Positions 1 through 5,796 of a stretch of 9,521 nucleotides of DNA are shown in pieces; the first letter of the stretch is position 1; every line of letters starts with the position of its first letter. A program made the position numbers and the translations under genes. The notes under the pieces are model-generated. The model did no database searches. It worked only from the letters and a program-made list of their open reading frames with translations, and was not told where the DNA came from. Source of the DNA: Candidatus Dormiibacterota bacterium (GTDB taxonomy: Bacteria > Chloroflexota > Dormibacteria > Dormibacterales > Dormibacteraceae); assembly GCA_955652585.1 (NCBI GenBank), contig CATPBF010000164.1:1-9521 (forward strand). The letters are read 5' to 3'.

Positions 1-204
1 CGCGTCTCGGGCGCGCAGCCCGATCGCTGCGTCGTGATCGGAAACAGGGAGGAAAACGACATCCTCCCTGCCCTCGCTCTCGGGATGCGCACGATCCTCG
101 TCCACCCGGACGATCCAGCTCCCGCGACGAGCCGCGCCCATGCGGTCGCCCCCGACCTGTGGGCGTGCGCCCAGGCCCTCCGGCTTATGCTCAACGCGCC
201 TTGA
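1..204 (+). CDS. HAD-family hydrolase, C-terminal fragment (5' end outside window)
   Basis: The reading frame is open from the first base and ends at TGA 202-204, giving the last 67 residues of a protein. Near its start is a stretch reading CVVIGNREENDILPALALGM, followed by RTILVHPDDPAP. This matches the last conserved block (motif IV) of haloacid-dehalogenase-type hydrolases, where acidic residues after a glycine bind Mg2+ and a following 'A-x-x-x-G-M' strand-helix turn is typical. The usual Asp directly after the Gly is Asn here, with Glu-Glu and Asp close behind. HAD proteins are mostly phosphatases, but the substrate cannot be told because the nucleophile Asp region is missing. The stop overlaps the possible TTG start of the next gene (TTGA), suggesting co-transcription with the molybdenum hydroxylase. 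The family call is fairly secure; the function is unknown. Confidence 0.6.
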   Translation, partial: RVSGAQPDRCVVIGNREENDILPALALGMRTILVHPDDPAPATSRAHAVAPDLWACAQALRLMLNAP

Positions 205-722
205 GGAACGAGGTCGAGCGCCCGGTCGACCGCCATGTGGTGGCGCTCCAGGTCAACGGCGAGCGGACCGAGCTGCTCTTGCCGGTGCACAAGACGCTCC
301 TCGAGGTGCTGCGTGAGGATATGCACCTGACGGGCACCAAGCACGGCTGCGAGCTGGGCGAGTGCGGCACCTGCACCGTGCTCGTCGACGGCAAGCCGGA
401 GCTGAGCTGCCTGGTGCTCCCGATCCAGATCGAAGGCCGCGCAATCACGACCGTCGAGGGGCTGGCGAGCGGGTCGGAGCTGCACCCGCTCCAGCAAGCC
501 TTCGCGGAGCTGGGCGCGGCGCAGTGCGGCTACTGCACGCCTGGCATCCTGCTCGCGTCGAAATCCTTGCTCGAGAGCAACGGTCGTCCGTCGCGAGACG
601 AGATCCGCGAAGCCCTCGCCGGCAACCTGTGCCGCTGCACGGGGTACGCGAAGATCCTGGACGCCGTTCAACTTGCGTCGGAAAGAATGGCGAGTCCCCT
701 CCCCCGTCGGGGGGAGGGTTAG
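201..722 (+). CDS. hcrC: (2Fe-2S)-binding small subunit of a molybdenum hydroxylase, HcrC-like
   Basis: This electron-transfer subunit carries two [2Fe-2S] clusters that pass electrons between the Mo site and the FAD/Fe-S subunit. From the TTG at 201 it is 173 aa, close to the usual ~160. The plant-ferredoxin-like N-terminal domain shows Cys50, Cys55, Cys58 and Cys70 (GCELGECGTC ... C). The C-terminal helical domain shows Cys109/Cys112 (CGYC) and Cys144/Cys146 (CRCTGY). All eight ligands are present. The start is uncertain. TTG 201 overlaps the previous stop. GTG 237 or 240 would give the usual family N-terminus just before 'VALQVNG'. An upstream in-frame GTG at 159 would overlap the HAD gene by 46 bases. 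None has a good Shine-Dalgarno sequence. The last ~10 residues (ASPLPRRGEG) and the TAG stop are encoded by a hairpin repeat. The subunit type is certain; the HcrC assignment rests on the FAD-subunit partner downstream. Confidence 0.85.
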   Translation: MRNEVERPVDRHVVALQVNGERTELLLPVHKTLLEVLREDMHLTGTKHGCELGECGTCTVLVDGKPELSCLVLPIQIEGRAITTVEGLASGSELHPLQQAFAELGAAQCGYCTPGILLASKSLLESNGRPSRDEIREALAGNLCRCTGYAKILDAVQLASERMASPLPRRGEG

Positions 723-737
723 GGAGAGGGGCGTGAG
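696..737 (+). repeat. Hairpin repeat, copy 1, at the small/large subunit junction
   Basis: A 9-bp perfect stem (697-705 with 710-718; CCCTCCCCC / GGGGGAGGG) has a GTCG loop. It is followed by a TTAGGGAGA stretch and GGGGCGTGAG at 728-737. The same layout and orientation recur at 4931-4975 and 6613-6718. This copy lies across the end of the 2Fe-2S subunit gene (stop TAG 720-722) and the start of the molybdopterin subunit gene (GTG 733). It therefore contributes coding sequence, a stop codon, a Shine-Dalgarno sequence and a start codon. GC-rich dispersed hairpins of this kind are common in several soil phyla. The family name is not known to me. Confidence 0.7.
723..735 (+). promoter_or_regulatory. 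Ribosome site and GTG start of the large subunit, inside the repeat
   Basis: GGAG at 723-726 lies 6 bases before GTG 733-735. Starting here gives VSFSIIGKPLPKVDAVARVT, the usual N-terminus of the family, so this start is preferred over the in-frame ATG at 673, which would add 20 residues of repeat translation. The preceding hairpin (697-718) could influence initiation on the polycistronic message; that part is inference. Confidence 0.6.
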
Positions 738-3090
738 TTTCTCCATCATCGGAAAGCCCCTGCCCAAGGTCGATGCGGTGGCGCGAGTGACCGGGCAAGC
801 GATCTACGCCGACGACATGCTGCCCCCTCGCACGCTGCACTGCCGCATCCTTCGCAGCCCGCACCCGCACGCCCGCATCCTGTCCATCGACACCTCAGCT
901 GCGCGTCGCATTCCCGGCGTCGTCGCCGTGATCACCGGCGCCGACCTTCCGATCAAGTTCGGCATCCTCCCTGTTACACAAGACGAACGCGCCCTCGAGC
1001 ACGAAAAGGTGCGTTATGTCGGCGACCCCATCGCAGCCGTCGCCGCCACGGACGAGGAGATCGCGGCCTCCGCATGCGATGCCATCGCGGTCGAGTACGA
1101 GGTGCTGGATCCGGTCATGTCCATCGACGCCGCGCTCGCGACCCCGAAGGACGAGCGCATCCAGGACTACGGCGGGCCCAACAACATCCACAAGCTGGTC
1201 GCGCTCGAGTTCGGCGACGTCGAGGGCGGCTTCGCGCGCGCCGACCACGTGCGCGAGGACGTTTTCTTCTTCCAGGGCAACACGCATCTGCCGATGGAGC
1301 AGCACAGCGCCATCGCCACATATGTCGACGGGAAGGTGACGCTGTGGTCGTCGACACAGGTCGTCCATTACGTGCACCGAGCGCTCGCGAAGGTCCTCGA
1401 GCTGCCGATGAACCGAATCCGCGTCGTCGGCGCGGCCCACGGCGGCGGGTTCGGCGGCAAGACCGACCCGTTCGCGCACGAGATCGTCGTGGCCAAGCTC
1501 GCGATGATGACCGGCCGTCCGGTCAAGTGCACGCTGACGCGCGAGGAGGTTTTTTACGCGCATCGCGGCCGTCACCCCGTGCTGATGTGGGTGCGCACTG
1601 GCGTGACCAAGGACGGGCGGATCACGGCGATGCATTTCAAGTCGGCGCTCGACGGCGGCGCATACGGCTCGTACGGGGTCGCGTCGACTTTCTACACGGG
1701 CGCACTGCAGACGGTGACGTACGACATTCCCGCGTACCGATTCGAGGGCTGCCGGGTGTTCACCAACAAACCGCCGTGCGGACCCAAGCGCGGTCACGGC
1801 ACGCCCCAACCGCGATTCGCGATCGAGCTGCACCTGGAGAAGATCGCCCACGACCTCGGTTTGGACCCGGTCGACATGAAGCGCCGCAATTTTGTGAAGC
1901 CGATGACCCGCACGGTGAACTGGATGCGGGTGACGTCTTGCGGACTCGAGGAATGCACTGCGCGGGTGATGGACGCATCCGGCTTTCGCACGCGCAAGCG
2001 GCGACCTGGCCGCGGCATGGGATTCGCGATCTCGTCCTATCTATCCGGCGCCGGGACCGCGATCTACTGGAACGACATGCCCCATTCCGAAGTCCAGATC
2101 AAGGTCGACCGCGGCGGCGTCACCGCCTTCTGCGGCGCCATGGATATCGGCCAGGGCTCGGACTCGGTGCTCGCCGCGATCGTGGCCGAGGAGCTCGGGC
2201 TGCAGCCAAAGGACATCCGCCTGGTCACCGCCGACACCGATACCACGCCGATCGACCTCGGCTCCTACTCGTCGCGCGTGACGTTCATGGCCGGCAACGC
2301 AGCCCTAGAAGCAGCGCGGAAGATGCGCGCGCTGCTGGTCGAGGCGGCGGCGGCGAAGATGGGTCGGCCGGCCGATTCTGTCCGCGTCGGCGGAGGCCGC
2401 TTCGGTGACTTCAGTTTCGAGGAGGCGAGCGTCCTCGCCGAGGCCCGGTTCGGGACGCTGACCAGCGCCGGGAGCTATACGCCGCCAAAGATCGCGGGCC
2501 CCTACAAGGGCTCGGGCGTCGGCCCGAGTCCGGCCTACAGCTACTCGGCCTGCGTGGTCGACCTCGATGCGGACCAGCGCACGGGGCTTCTGCACATCAA
2601 CAAGGTGTGGATCGCGCACGACGTGGGGCGCGCGATCAATCCTCTGCTCGTCGAAGGCCAGGTCGAGGGCAGCGTGTATATGGGCCTCGGCGAAGCGCTA
2701 ATGGAAGAGCAGACCTTCCGCAAAGGCCTCCACAAGTGGCCGTCGATGCTCGAGTACAAATCGCCGACCTTCCTCGACATGCCCGAAATCGAAACGTTCC
2801 TCGTCGAAACCAACGATCCCGAAGGGCCATACGGCGCGAAGGAGGCCGGGCAAGGCCCGCTGCTGCCGGTCATTCCCGCGGTCAGCGCCGCGGTGTTCGA
2901 TGCGCTGGGGGTGTGGATCGATGAGGTCCCTGTGACGCCGGAGAAGATCGTCGAGGCTCTGCGCCGGCAGGGCAAAGGCGAGCCGCCTCGCTATGGCCCA
3001 TCGAGATTTCCCGACATTCCCTATCCCAAGTGCATCCGAGTCGAACCGCCACCCAAGGAACTAGACCTTGCTGCGCCTGCCGCGATTTAA
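733..3090 (+). CDS. hcrA: Molybdopterin-binding large subunit, 4-hydroxybenzoyl-CoA reductase alpha-like
   Basis: Catalytic subunit of a xanthine-oxidase-family enzyme, 785 aa, near the usual ~770. The N-terminal domain (about 1-130, IGKPLPKVDAVARVTGQAIY) is the aldehyde oxidase a/b-hammerhead. The rest is the molybdopterin-binding domain, with GGGFGGK at 237-243, CGPKRGHGTPQ with Arg353, DIGQGSD with Gln474, and a C-terminal GPYGAKEAGQGPLLP block at 698-712. In xanthine dehydrogenase the last block holds the catalytic Glu (pattern GAKxxGE). Here that column reads Gln707, with Glu704 three residues before. The form 'PPCG.KRGHGT' and the paired FAD subunit with a [4Fe-4S] loop point to the 4-hydroxybenzoyl-CoA reductase branch, not CO dehydrogenase (no CoxL-type active-site Cys loop seen). 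That enzyme reductively removes the para-hydroxyl of 4-hydroxybenzoyl-CoA to give benzoyl-CoA. The exact substrate here is inferred. The gene overlaps the FAD subunit gene by 23 bases. No signal peptide; cytoplasmic. Confidence 0.85.
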   Translation: MSFSIIGKPLPKVDAVARVTGQAIYADDMLPPRTLHCRILRSPHPHARILSIDTSAARRIPGVVAVITGADLPIKFGILPVTQDERALEHEKVRYVGDPIAAVAATDEEIAASACDAIAVEYEVLDPVMSIDAALATPKDERIQDYGGPNNIHKLVALEFGDVEGGFARADHVREDVFFFQGNTHLPMEQHSAIATYVDGKVTLWSSTQVVHYVHRALAKVLELPMNRIRVVGAAHGGGFGGKTDPFAHEIVVAKLAMMTGRPVKCTLTREEVFYAHRGRHPVLMWVRTGVTKDGRITAMHFKSALDGGAYGSYGVASTFYTGALQTVTYDIPAYRFEGCRVFTNKPPCGPKRGHGTPQPRFAIELHLEKIAHDLGLDPVDMKRRNFVKPMTRTVNWMRVTSCGLEECTARVMDASGFRTRKRRPGRGMGFAISSYLSGAGTAIYWNDMPHSEVQIKVDRGGVTAFCGAMDIGQGSDSVLAAIVAEELGLQPKDIRLVTADTDTTPIDLGSYSSRVTFMAGNAALEAARKMRALLVEAAAAKMGRPADSVRVGGGRFGDFSFEEASVLAEARFGTLTSAGSYTPPKIAGPYKGSGVGPSPAYSYSACVVDLDADQRTGLLHINKVWIAHDVGRAINPLLVEGQVEGSVYMGLGEALMEEQTFRKGLHKWPSMLEYKSPTFLDMPEIETFLVETNDPEGPYGAKEAGQGPLLPVIPAVSAAVFDALGVWIDEVPVTPEKIVEALRRQGKGEPPRYGPSRFPDIPYPKCIRVEPPPKELDLAAPAAI
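3055..3070 (+). promoter_or_regulatory. Ribosome site deciding the TTG start of the FAD subunit
   Basis: AAGGA at 3055-3059 lies 8 bases before TTG 3068-3070, all inside the end of the large-subunit gene. Translation from this TTG gives LRLPRFKYLRPKTAREAARM, the normal start of FAD subunits in this family, so it is chosen although TTG is rare. It implies translational coupling to the upstream subunit. Confidence 0.6.
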
Positions 3091-4060
3091 GTACCTGCGT
3101 CCGAAAACAGCGCGTGAGGCCGCGCGCATGGCGGCCGACCTCGGGCCACGCGCGATGTTCGTCGCGGGCGGGACCGACCTGTTTCCCAAACTGAAACGAA
3201 GGCAGTTCGAGGTCGAAGCGTTGATCGGCCTCGACTTTCTTCCGCGGGCGATTCATCGCGGTGAAGACGAGACAGTGGTCGATGCCGGCGTCACGCTTGC
3301 CGCTGCGTCTGCCGACGCCCAACTCCGCGCGGGTTATCCGGGATATGCGGAGGCTGCCGGTCTGGTTTCCTCCCCGCCACTGCGCAACGCCGGGACGATC
3401 GGCGGCAACCTGTGCGTGGACACCCGCTGCAACTACTACGACATGACGTATGAATGGCGGAAGGCCGCCGGCTTCTGCATAAAGAAGGACGGAGACATCT
3501 GCCTTGTCGCACCGAGCAGCCCGCGCTGCTGGGCGGTCTCGTCGTCAGACACCGCACCGATGGCGATCGCGCTCGGCGCACTCGTCATGCTCGCCGGACC
3601 CGACGACGAGCGCGAGCTGCCCGTGGCCGCGCTGTATCGCGACGATGGCATCGATTACCTCGCCAAGCAGCCGGCCGAGGTGGTCACCTCTTTGCGCTTG
3701 CCCGCCAGCGCCGGAACCAGGACCGCCTACGTCAAACTGCGCCGGCGAGGCTCGATCGACTTCCCCATCGCCGGCGCCGCGGTGGCATTGAGGCTGGACG
3801 GTTCGACCGTGACCAGCTGCCGAATCGTGCTTTCAGCGGTGGCGTCACACCCGCTGGAGGCCGCCGAGGCCGGCGAATTCATGATCGGGAAGCGGCTCGA
3901 CGAGGAGTCGGTCCGGGCGGCAGCCGAAATCGCCGCCCGGCCGGCCAAGCCTCTGGACAACGCCGATCTCAGCCACTTCTGGCGGAAGCGGATGGTGAGA
4001 GTGGTCGTGGAGCAGGCTTTGCAGCACGCCAACGACCAGAAGGGCGGGTTCGAGGGTTAA
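3068..4060 (+). CDS. hcrB: FAD-binding subunit with extra [4Fe-4S] loop, 4-hydroxybenzoyl-CoA reductase beta-like
   Basis: FAD-binding medium subunit, 330 aa, about the size of characterised HcrB (~324). The FAD_binding_5 domain shows AGGTD at 33-37 and RNAGTIGGNLC at 107-116. The CO-dehydrogenase flavoprotein C-terminal domain follows from about 210. The telling feature is an insertion with Cys121, Cys137, Cys145 and Cys154 (spacing x15, x7, x8), containing RCNYYDMTYEWRKAAGFC and later APSSPRC. In 4-hydroxybenzoyl-CoA reductase of Thauera aromatica a loop of this spacing binds a low-potential [4Fe-4S] cluster that feeds ferredoxin electrons inward to the Mo site. Xanthine and CO dehydrogenases lack it. 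I therefore infer a reductase, or an enzyme running in that direction, acting on an aromatic acyl-CoA. Third gene of the set, overlapping the large-subunit gene by 23 bases. Family assignment is strong; substrate is not proven. Confidence 0.88.
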   Translation: MLRLPRFKYLRPKTAREAARMAADLGPRAMFVAGGTDLFPKLKRRQFEVEALIGLDFLPRAIHRGEDETVVDAGVTLAAASADAQLRAGYPGYAEAAGLVSSPPLRNAGTIGGNLCVDTRCNYYDMTYEWRKAAGFCIKKDGDICLVAPSSPRCWAVSSSDTAPMAIALGALVMLAGPDDERELPVAALYRDDGIDYLAKQPAEVVTSLRLPASAGTRTAYVKLRRRGSIDFPIAGAAVALRLDGSTVTSCRIVLSAVASHPLEAAEAGEFMIGKRLDEESVRAAAEIAARPAKPLDNADLSHFWRKRMVRVVVEQALQHANDQKGGFEG

Positions 4061-4072
4061 GCTACTAGATCG

Positions 4073-4252
4073 ATGCTGAGATTCATGCATATCCGACGCC
4101 GGCAATCAGGACAGGGAATGGTCGAGTACGCCCTCATTCTCGCCCTGGTGGCCCTCATCGTGATCGTGGCTCTGATCGCTACCGGCGGGCAGCTCATCAA
4201 CCTGTTGTCCAACATCAGCTTGACGATGTGCCGCTACCACGTAGGCTGCTGA
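4073..4252 (+). CDS. Flp/Fap-type IVb pilin, orphan gene
   Basis: A 59-residue protein with a short basic leader (MLRFMHIRRRQSG), then QGMVEYALILALVALIVIVA, the classic Flp pilin start: a Glu-Tyr pair followed by one hydrophobic helix of about 20 residues. Cleavage after Gly13 by a TadV-type prepilin peptidase would leave Glu at +5 of the mature pilin, as the family requires. The short C-terminal part (GGQLINLLSNIS...) also fits, and it ends with two Cys in the last seven residues. Flp pilins build Tad (tight adherence) pili on the cell surface. The gene sits 12 bases after the FAD subunit and only 4 bases before the convergent aldolase gene. No tad assembly genes are present in the window. 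ATG 4085 is an alternative start; neither has a clear ribosome site. Family call is secure; its role beside a molybdenum enzyme is not explained. Confidence 0.85.
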   Translation: MLRFMHIRRRQSGQGMVEYALILALVALIVIVALIATGGQLINLLSNISLTMCRYHVGC

Positions 4253-4256
4253 CGAC

Positions 4257-4931
4257 CTAGTCCGCCCTGGCCGCCGCGGCGGCCTGCGCCGCCCGACTCG
4301 CCTTCTCACGGATCCCAGCCATATCACGGCGGGCTAGCGCCTCGGCCGGAAAGAGTGCGCCCGTCAGCCCAACCGCCTTCACTCCCAGCCGGAGGTAAGC
4401 CGGAATCTGGTCGATCTCGACGCCGCCCGACGCCCAGAGCGGCACGCCGCCCATGGGCCCCTGCAGCGCCCTGATGTAATCGGGGCCGCCGACCGGCCCC
4501 ACCGGAAACACCTTGACCAGGTTCGCGCCCGCGAGGCGAGCGTGATAGATCTCGGTCGCCGTCAGGGCGCCCAGCACGCAGAGGATGTCTTCCTTCCGGC
4601 ACGCCTCAGCCACCTCCGGCAGCACGACCGGCGTGACGACGAAGTCGGCCCCGGCCTCCTTCGCCTCCCCCACCGCGCCCGGATCCCACACCGTGCCGAC
4701 GCCGATCGGGATCTTGCCCAGCGTGGTTCCGATCAGGCCGCGGACGATCTCGTACCAGGAAGGCACCGTGGTGGTGACCTCGATGGTTCCGATGCCGCCT
4801 TCGATGGCGGCGAGGCAGGCCTGGAAGGCGATGTCGGCGTTGTCGGTGCGGATGACCCCACAGAGCCCAGACGGAAATACACGATCGATGCTCTTCACGC
4901 CCGATTGATTATGCGGGTAGCACAAAGGCAC
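4257..4931 (-). CDS. eda: KDPG/KHG-type aldolase (2-dehydro-3-deoxyphosphogluconate aldolase family)
   Basis: Class I aldolase of the KDPG/KHG family, 224 aa from GTG 4931 (family ~205-215). KDPG aldolase splits 2-keto-3-deoxy-6-phosphogluconate into pyruvate and glyceraldehyde-3-phosphate in the Entner-Doudoroff route. Visible residues are Arg28 (GVIRTDN), Glu51 in GTIEVTTTVP (general acid/base), GVGTVWDPG at 77-85, VVTPVVLPEV at 98-107, and Lys140 in ANLVKVFPVGPVGG as the Schiff-base lysine. ASGGV at 167-171 matches the phosphate-binding 'GGV' turn. The C-terminus is Ala-rich. GTG 4931 has GGAGG seven bases upstream, inside hairpin repeat copy 2. GTG 4898 (213 aa) gives a more standard N-terminus but has no ribosome site. 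Sugar-acid aldolases with other substrates (KDPGal, KHG) are alternatives. Convergent with the pilin gene and divergent from tetR. Symbol given for the family, not a proven substrate. Confidence 0.82.
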   Translation of the reverse strand: MPLCYPHNQSGVKSIDRVFPSGLCGVIRTDNADIAFQACLAAIEGGIGTIEVTTTVPSWYEIVRGLIGTTLGKIPIGVGTVWDPGAVGEAKEAGADFVVTPVVLPEVAEACRKEDILCVLGALTATEIYHARLAGANLVKVFPVGPVGGPDYIRALQGPMGGVPLWASGGVEIDQIPAYLRLGVKAVGLTGALFPAEALARRDMAGIREKASRAAQAAAAARAD

Positions 4932-4943
4932 CCTCTCCCCTCC
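4929..4943 (-). promoter_or_regulatory. Repeat-derived Shine-Dalgarno for the aldolase
   Basis: On the minus strand GGAGG (4943-4939) precedes GTG 4931-4929 by seven bases. It spans the apical part of the hairpin repeat, so folding of the hairpin would hide it. Whether it is used depends on which start the aldolase employs (4931 or 4898). Confidence 0.4.
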
Positions 4944-4975
4944 GGGGAGAGGGATCGGGGGAGTGGGGCGTGAGT
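4931..4975 (+). repeat. Hairpin repeat, copy 2, between divergent aldolase and tetR genes
   Basis: A 10-bp perfect stem, CCCTCTCCCC (4931-4940) with GGGGAGAGGG (4944-4953), has a TCC loop. It is followed by ATCGGGGGAGT and GGGGCGTGAG at 4965-4974. It has the same order and orientation as the copies at 696 and 6613. Read on the minus strand, its stem and loop contain GGAGG (4943-4939), placed seven bases before the GTG at 4931 of the aldolase gene. Confidence 0.75.
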
Positions 4976-5011
4976 AAGGGATGGCATTTCTGAGAACGAG
5001 CTAGAGTAGTA

Positions 5012-5021
5012 CATACGTATG
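5012..5021. promoter_or_regulatory. Perfect palindrome over the tetR start codon, possible operator
   Basis: CATACGTATG is a perfect 10-bp inverted repeat whose last three bases are the ATG of tetR. It is AT-rich compared with its surroundings. TetR-family proteins bind palindromes and often repress their own genes, so this could be an autoregulatory operator. It is short for that family (usually 14 bases or more), so the call is tentative. Confidence 0.25.
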
Positions 5022-5618
5022 ACCGGGGCGACTGCGACCGAGAGCACCCGAGAGTTGATCATCCACGCCGCGGCCGAGTCGCTCCTCGAAAACGGCTACT
5101 CCGGGACCAGCGTCCGCTCGATCGCGTCCAAGGCGGGCGTCGCCATCGGCAACCTCCAGTACTGGTTTCCGACCAAGTCCGAGCTCCTGGTCGAGGCCTG
5201 GCGTCACCTGACCGCCCGATCGGTGGAAGAGCTCCGCGCGACCCTTAACCAGCTCAGCGACCCGCTGGAGGTCCTCGAGGTCGGCGTCGAGTCGTTATGG
5301 GACTCGCTCCGGCGCCTGGGCGATGTCCAGCTCGCCGCCTTCGACCTCATGGTTCAAGCGCCCCGAACCGAGCGGCTGCGGGCCTACATGCCCGAGCTCT
5401 TCACGAGGTACCGCGAAGTCATCCAGGAGCAGCTCGACCGGCTCGAGGCCGACGGCCGCGTCCGGCTCACCGTACCCCGCGAGGTATTAGTCCCTTTGGT
5501 GCTCAACACGGTCCTCGGCTTCGGCCTGTACTACGTCGTCACCCGCGACGACGAATCGTGCCTTCGCGCACTATCGGCGTTCGGTCAGCTGGCCGGCACG
5601 CTGGTGGAACCCATATGA
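5019..5618 (+). CDS. TetR/AcrR-family transcriptional regulator
   Basis: A 199-aa protein, typical for TetR regulators. The N-terminal DNA-binding domain covers about residues 10-57. Helix 1 is RELIIHAAAESLLENGYSGT. The helix-turn-helix is SVRSIASKAGVAIGNLQYWF (31-50), followed by PTKSELLVEA, the usual recognition-helix ending. The remainder is an all-helical ligand-binding and dimerisation domain with no recognisable ligand class. The start at ATG 5019 lacks a good ribosome site; a short or leaderless transcript is possible. It is divergent from the aldolase gene (87-base gap, carrying hairpin repeat copy 2) and 175 bases upstream of the prenyl-synthase genes. Its targets could be either neighbour, itself, or genes elsewhere. 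The family call is secure. Confidence 0.9.
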   Translation: MTGATATESTRELIIHAAAESLLENGYSGTSVRSIASKAGVAIGNLQYWFPTKSELLVEAWRHLTARSVEELRATLNQLSDPLEVLEVGVESLWDSLRRLGDVQLAAFDLMVQAPRTERLRAYMPELFTRYREVIQEQLDRLEADGRVRLTVPREVLVPLVLNTVLGFGLYYVVTRDDESCLRALSAFGQLAGTLVEPI

Positions 5619-5793
5619 ACCGACAGGCACGGCCGGGAGTCGTCGACGGATCTTCGGCGCCCATGCGGCCCATCTGCGTCGTTGCGTCCTCCGCTCCTCG
5701 CTTGCGCATCCACGAATGCGCGCGCTCCGGTGCTCGGCCGCGCCTAGCATCTGGACCACCTGGTCACCGAATCTCTCGCCGAGGATCCCCGCC
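5619..5793. repeat. Non-coding spacer with repeat-like sequence and a hairpin
   Basis: About 175 bases lie between tetR and the HepS-like gene. They hold a TGCGTCGTTGCGTCCTCC / GCTCCTCGCTTGCGC tract (about 5674-5707) and a hairpin GCGCAT (5704-5709) / ATGCGC (5716-5721) with a six-base loop. The composition (repeated TGCG and CTCC words) looks like dispersed intergenic repeat DNA that I believe is widespread in soil-bacterium genomes, but this is from memory. A 62-codon frame starting at ATG 5615, overlapping the tetR stop, crosses it but shows no protein-like pattern. No promoter could be assigned with confidence. Confidence 0.35.
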
Positions 5794-5796
5794 GTG
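5781..5796 (+). promoter_or_regulatory. Ribosome site deciding the GTG start of the HepS-like gene
   Basis: GAGGA at 5781-5785 lies eight bases before GTG 5794-5796. This start is preferred over the in-frame ATG at 5716, which lies inside a hairpin and would add 26 residues of low-complexity sequence. Confidence 0.55.

Noticed and set aside
895..1851. Long minus-strand open frame (318 codons) opposite the molybdopterin subunit gene
   Set aside because: It is antisense to a strongly conserved gene, has Arg/Asp/Val-rich sequence with no recognisable motif, and is expected from GC-rich codon bias.
1074..2408. 444-codon plus-strand frame within the molybdopterin subunit gene
   Set aside because: It is an Arg-rich out-of-frame shadow. 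The conserved molybdopterin motifs lie in the other frame.
733..3090. Aerobic CO dehydrogenase (CoxL) as the identity of the large subunit
   Set aside because: No CoxL active-site signature with its Cys was seen, and the FAD subunit carries the [4Fe-4S] loop of 4-hydroxybenzoyl-CoA reductase, absent from CoxM.
4269..4284. Perfect 16-bp palindrome GGCCGCCGCGGCGGCC after the pilin gene
   Set aside because: Considered as a terminator for the pilin transcript, but there is no T-run and it is explained by Ala-rich codons at the aldolase C-terminus.
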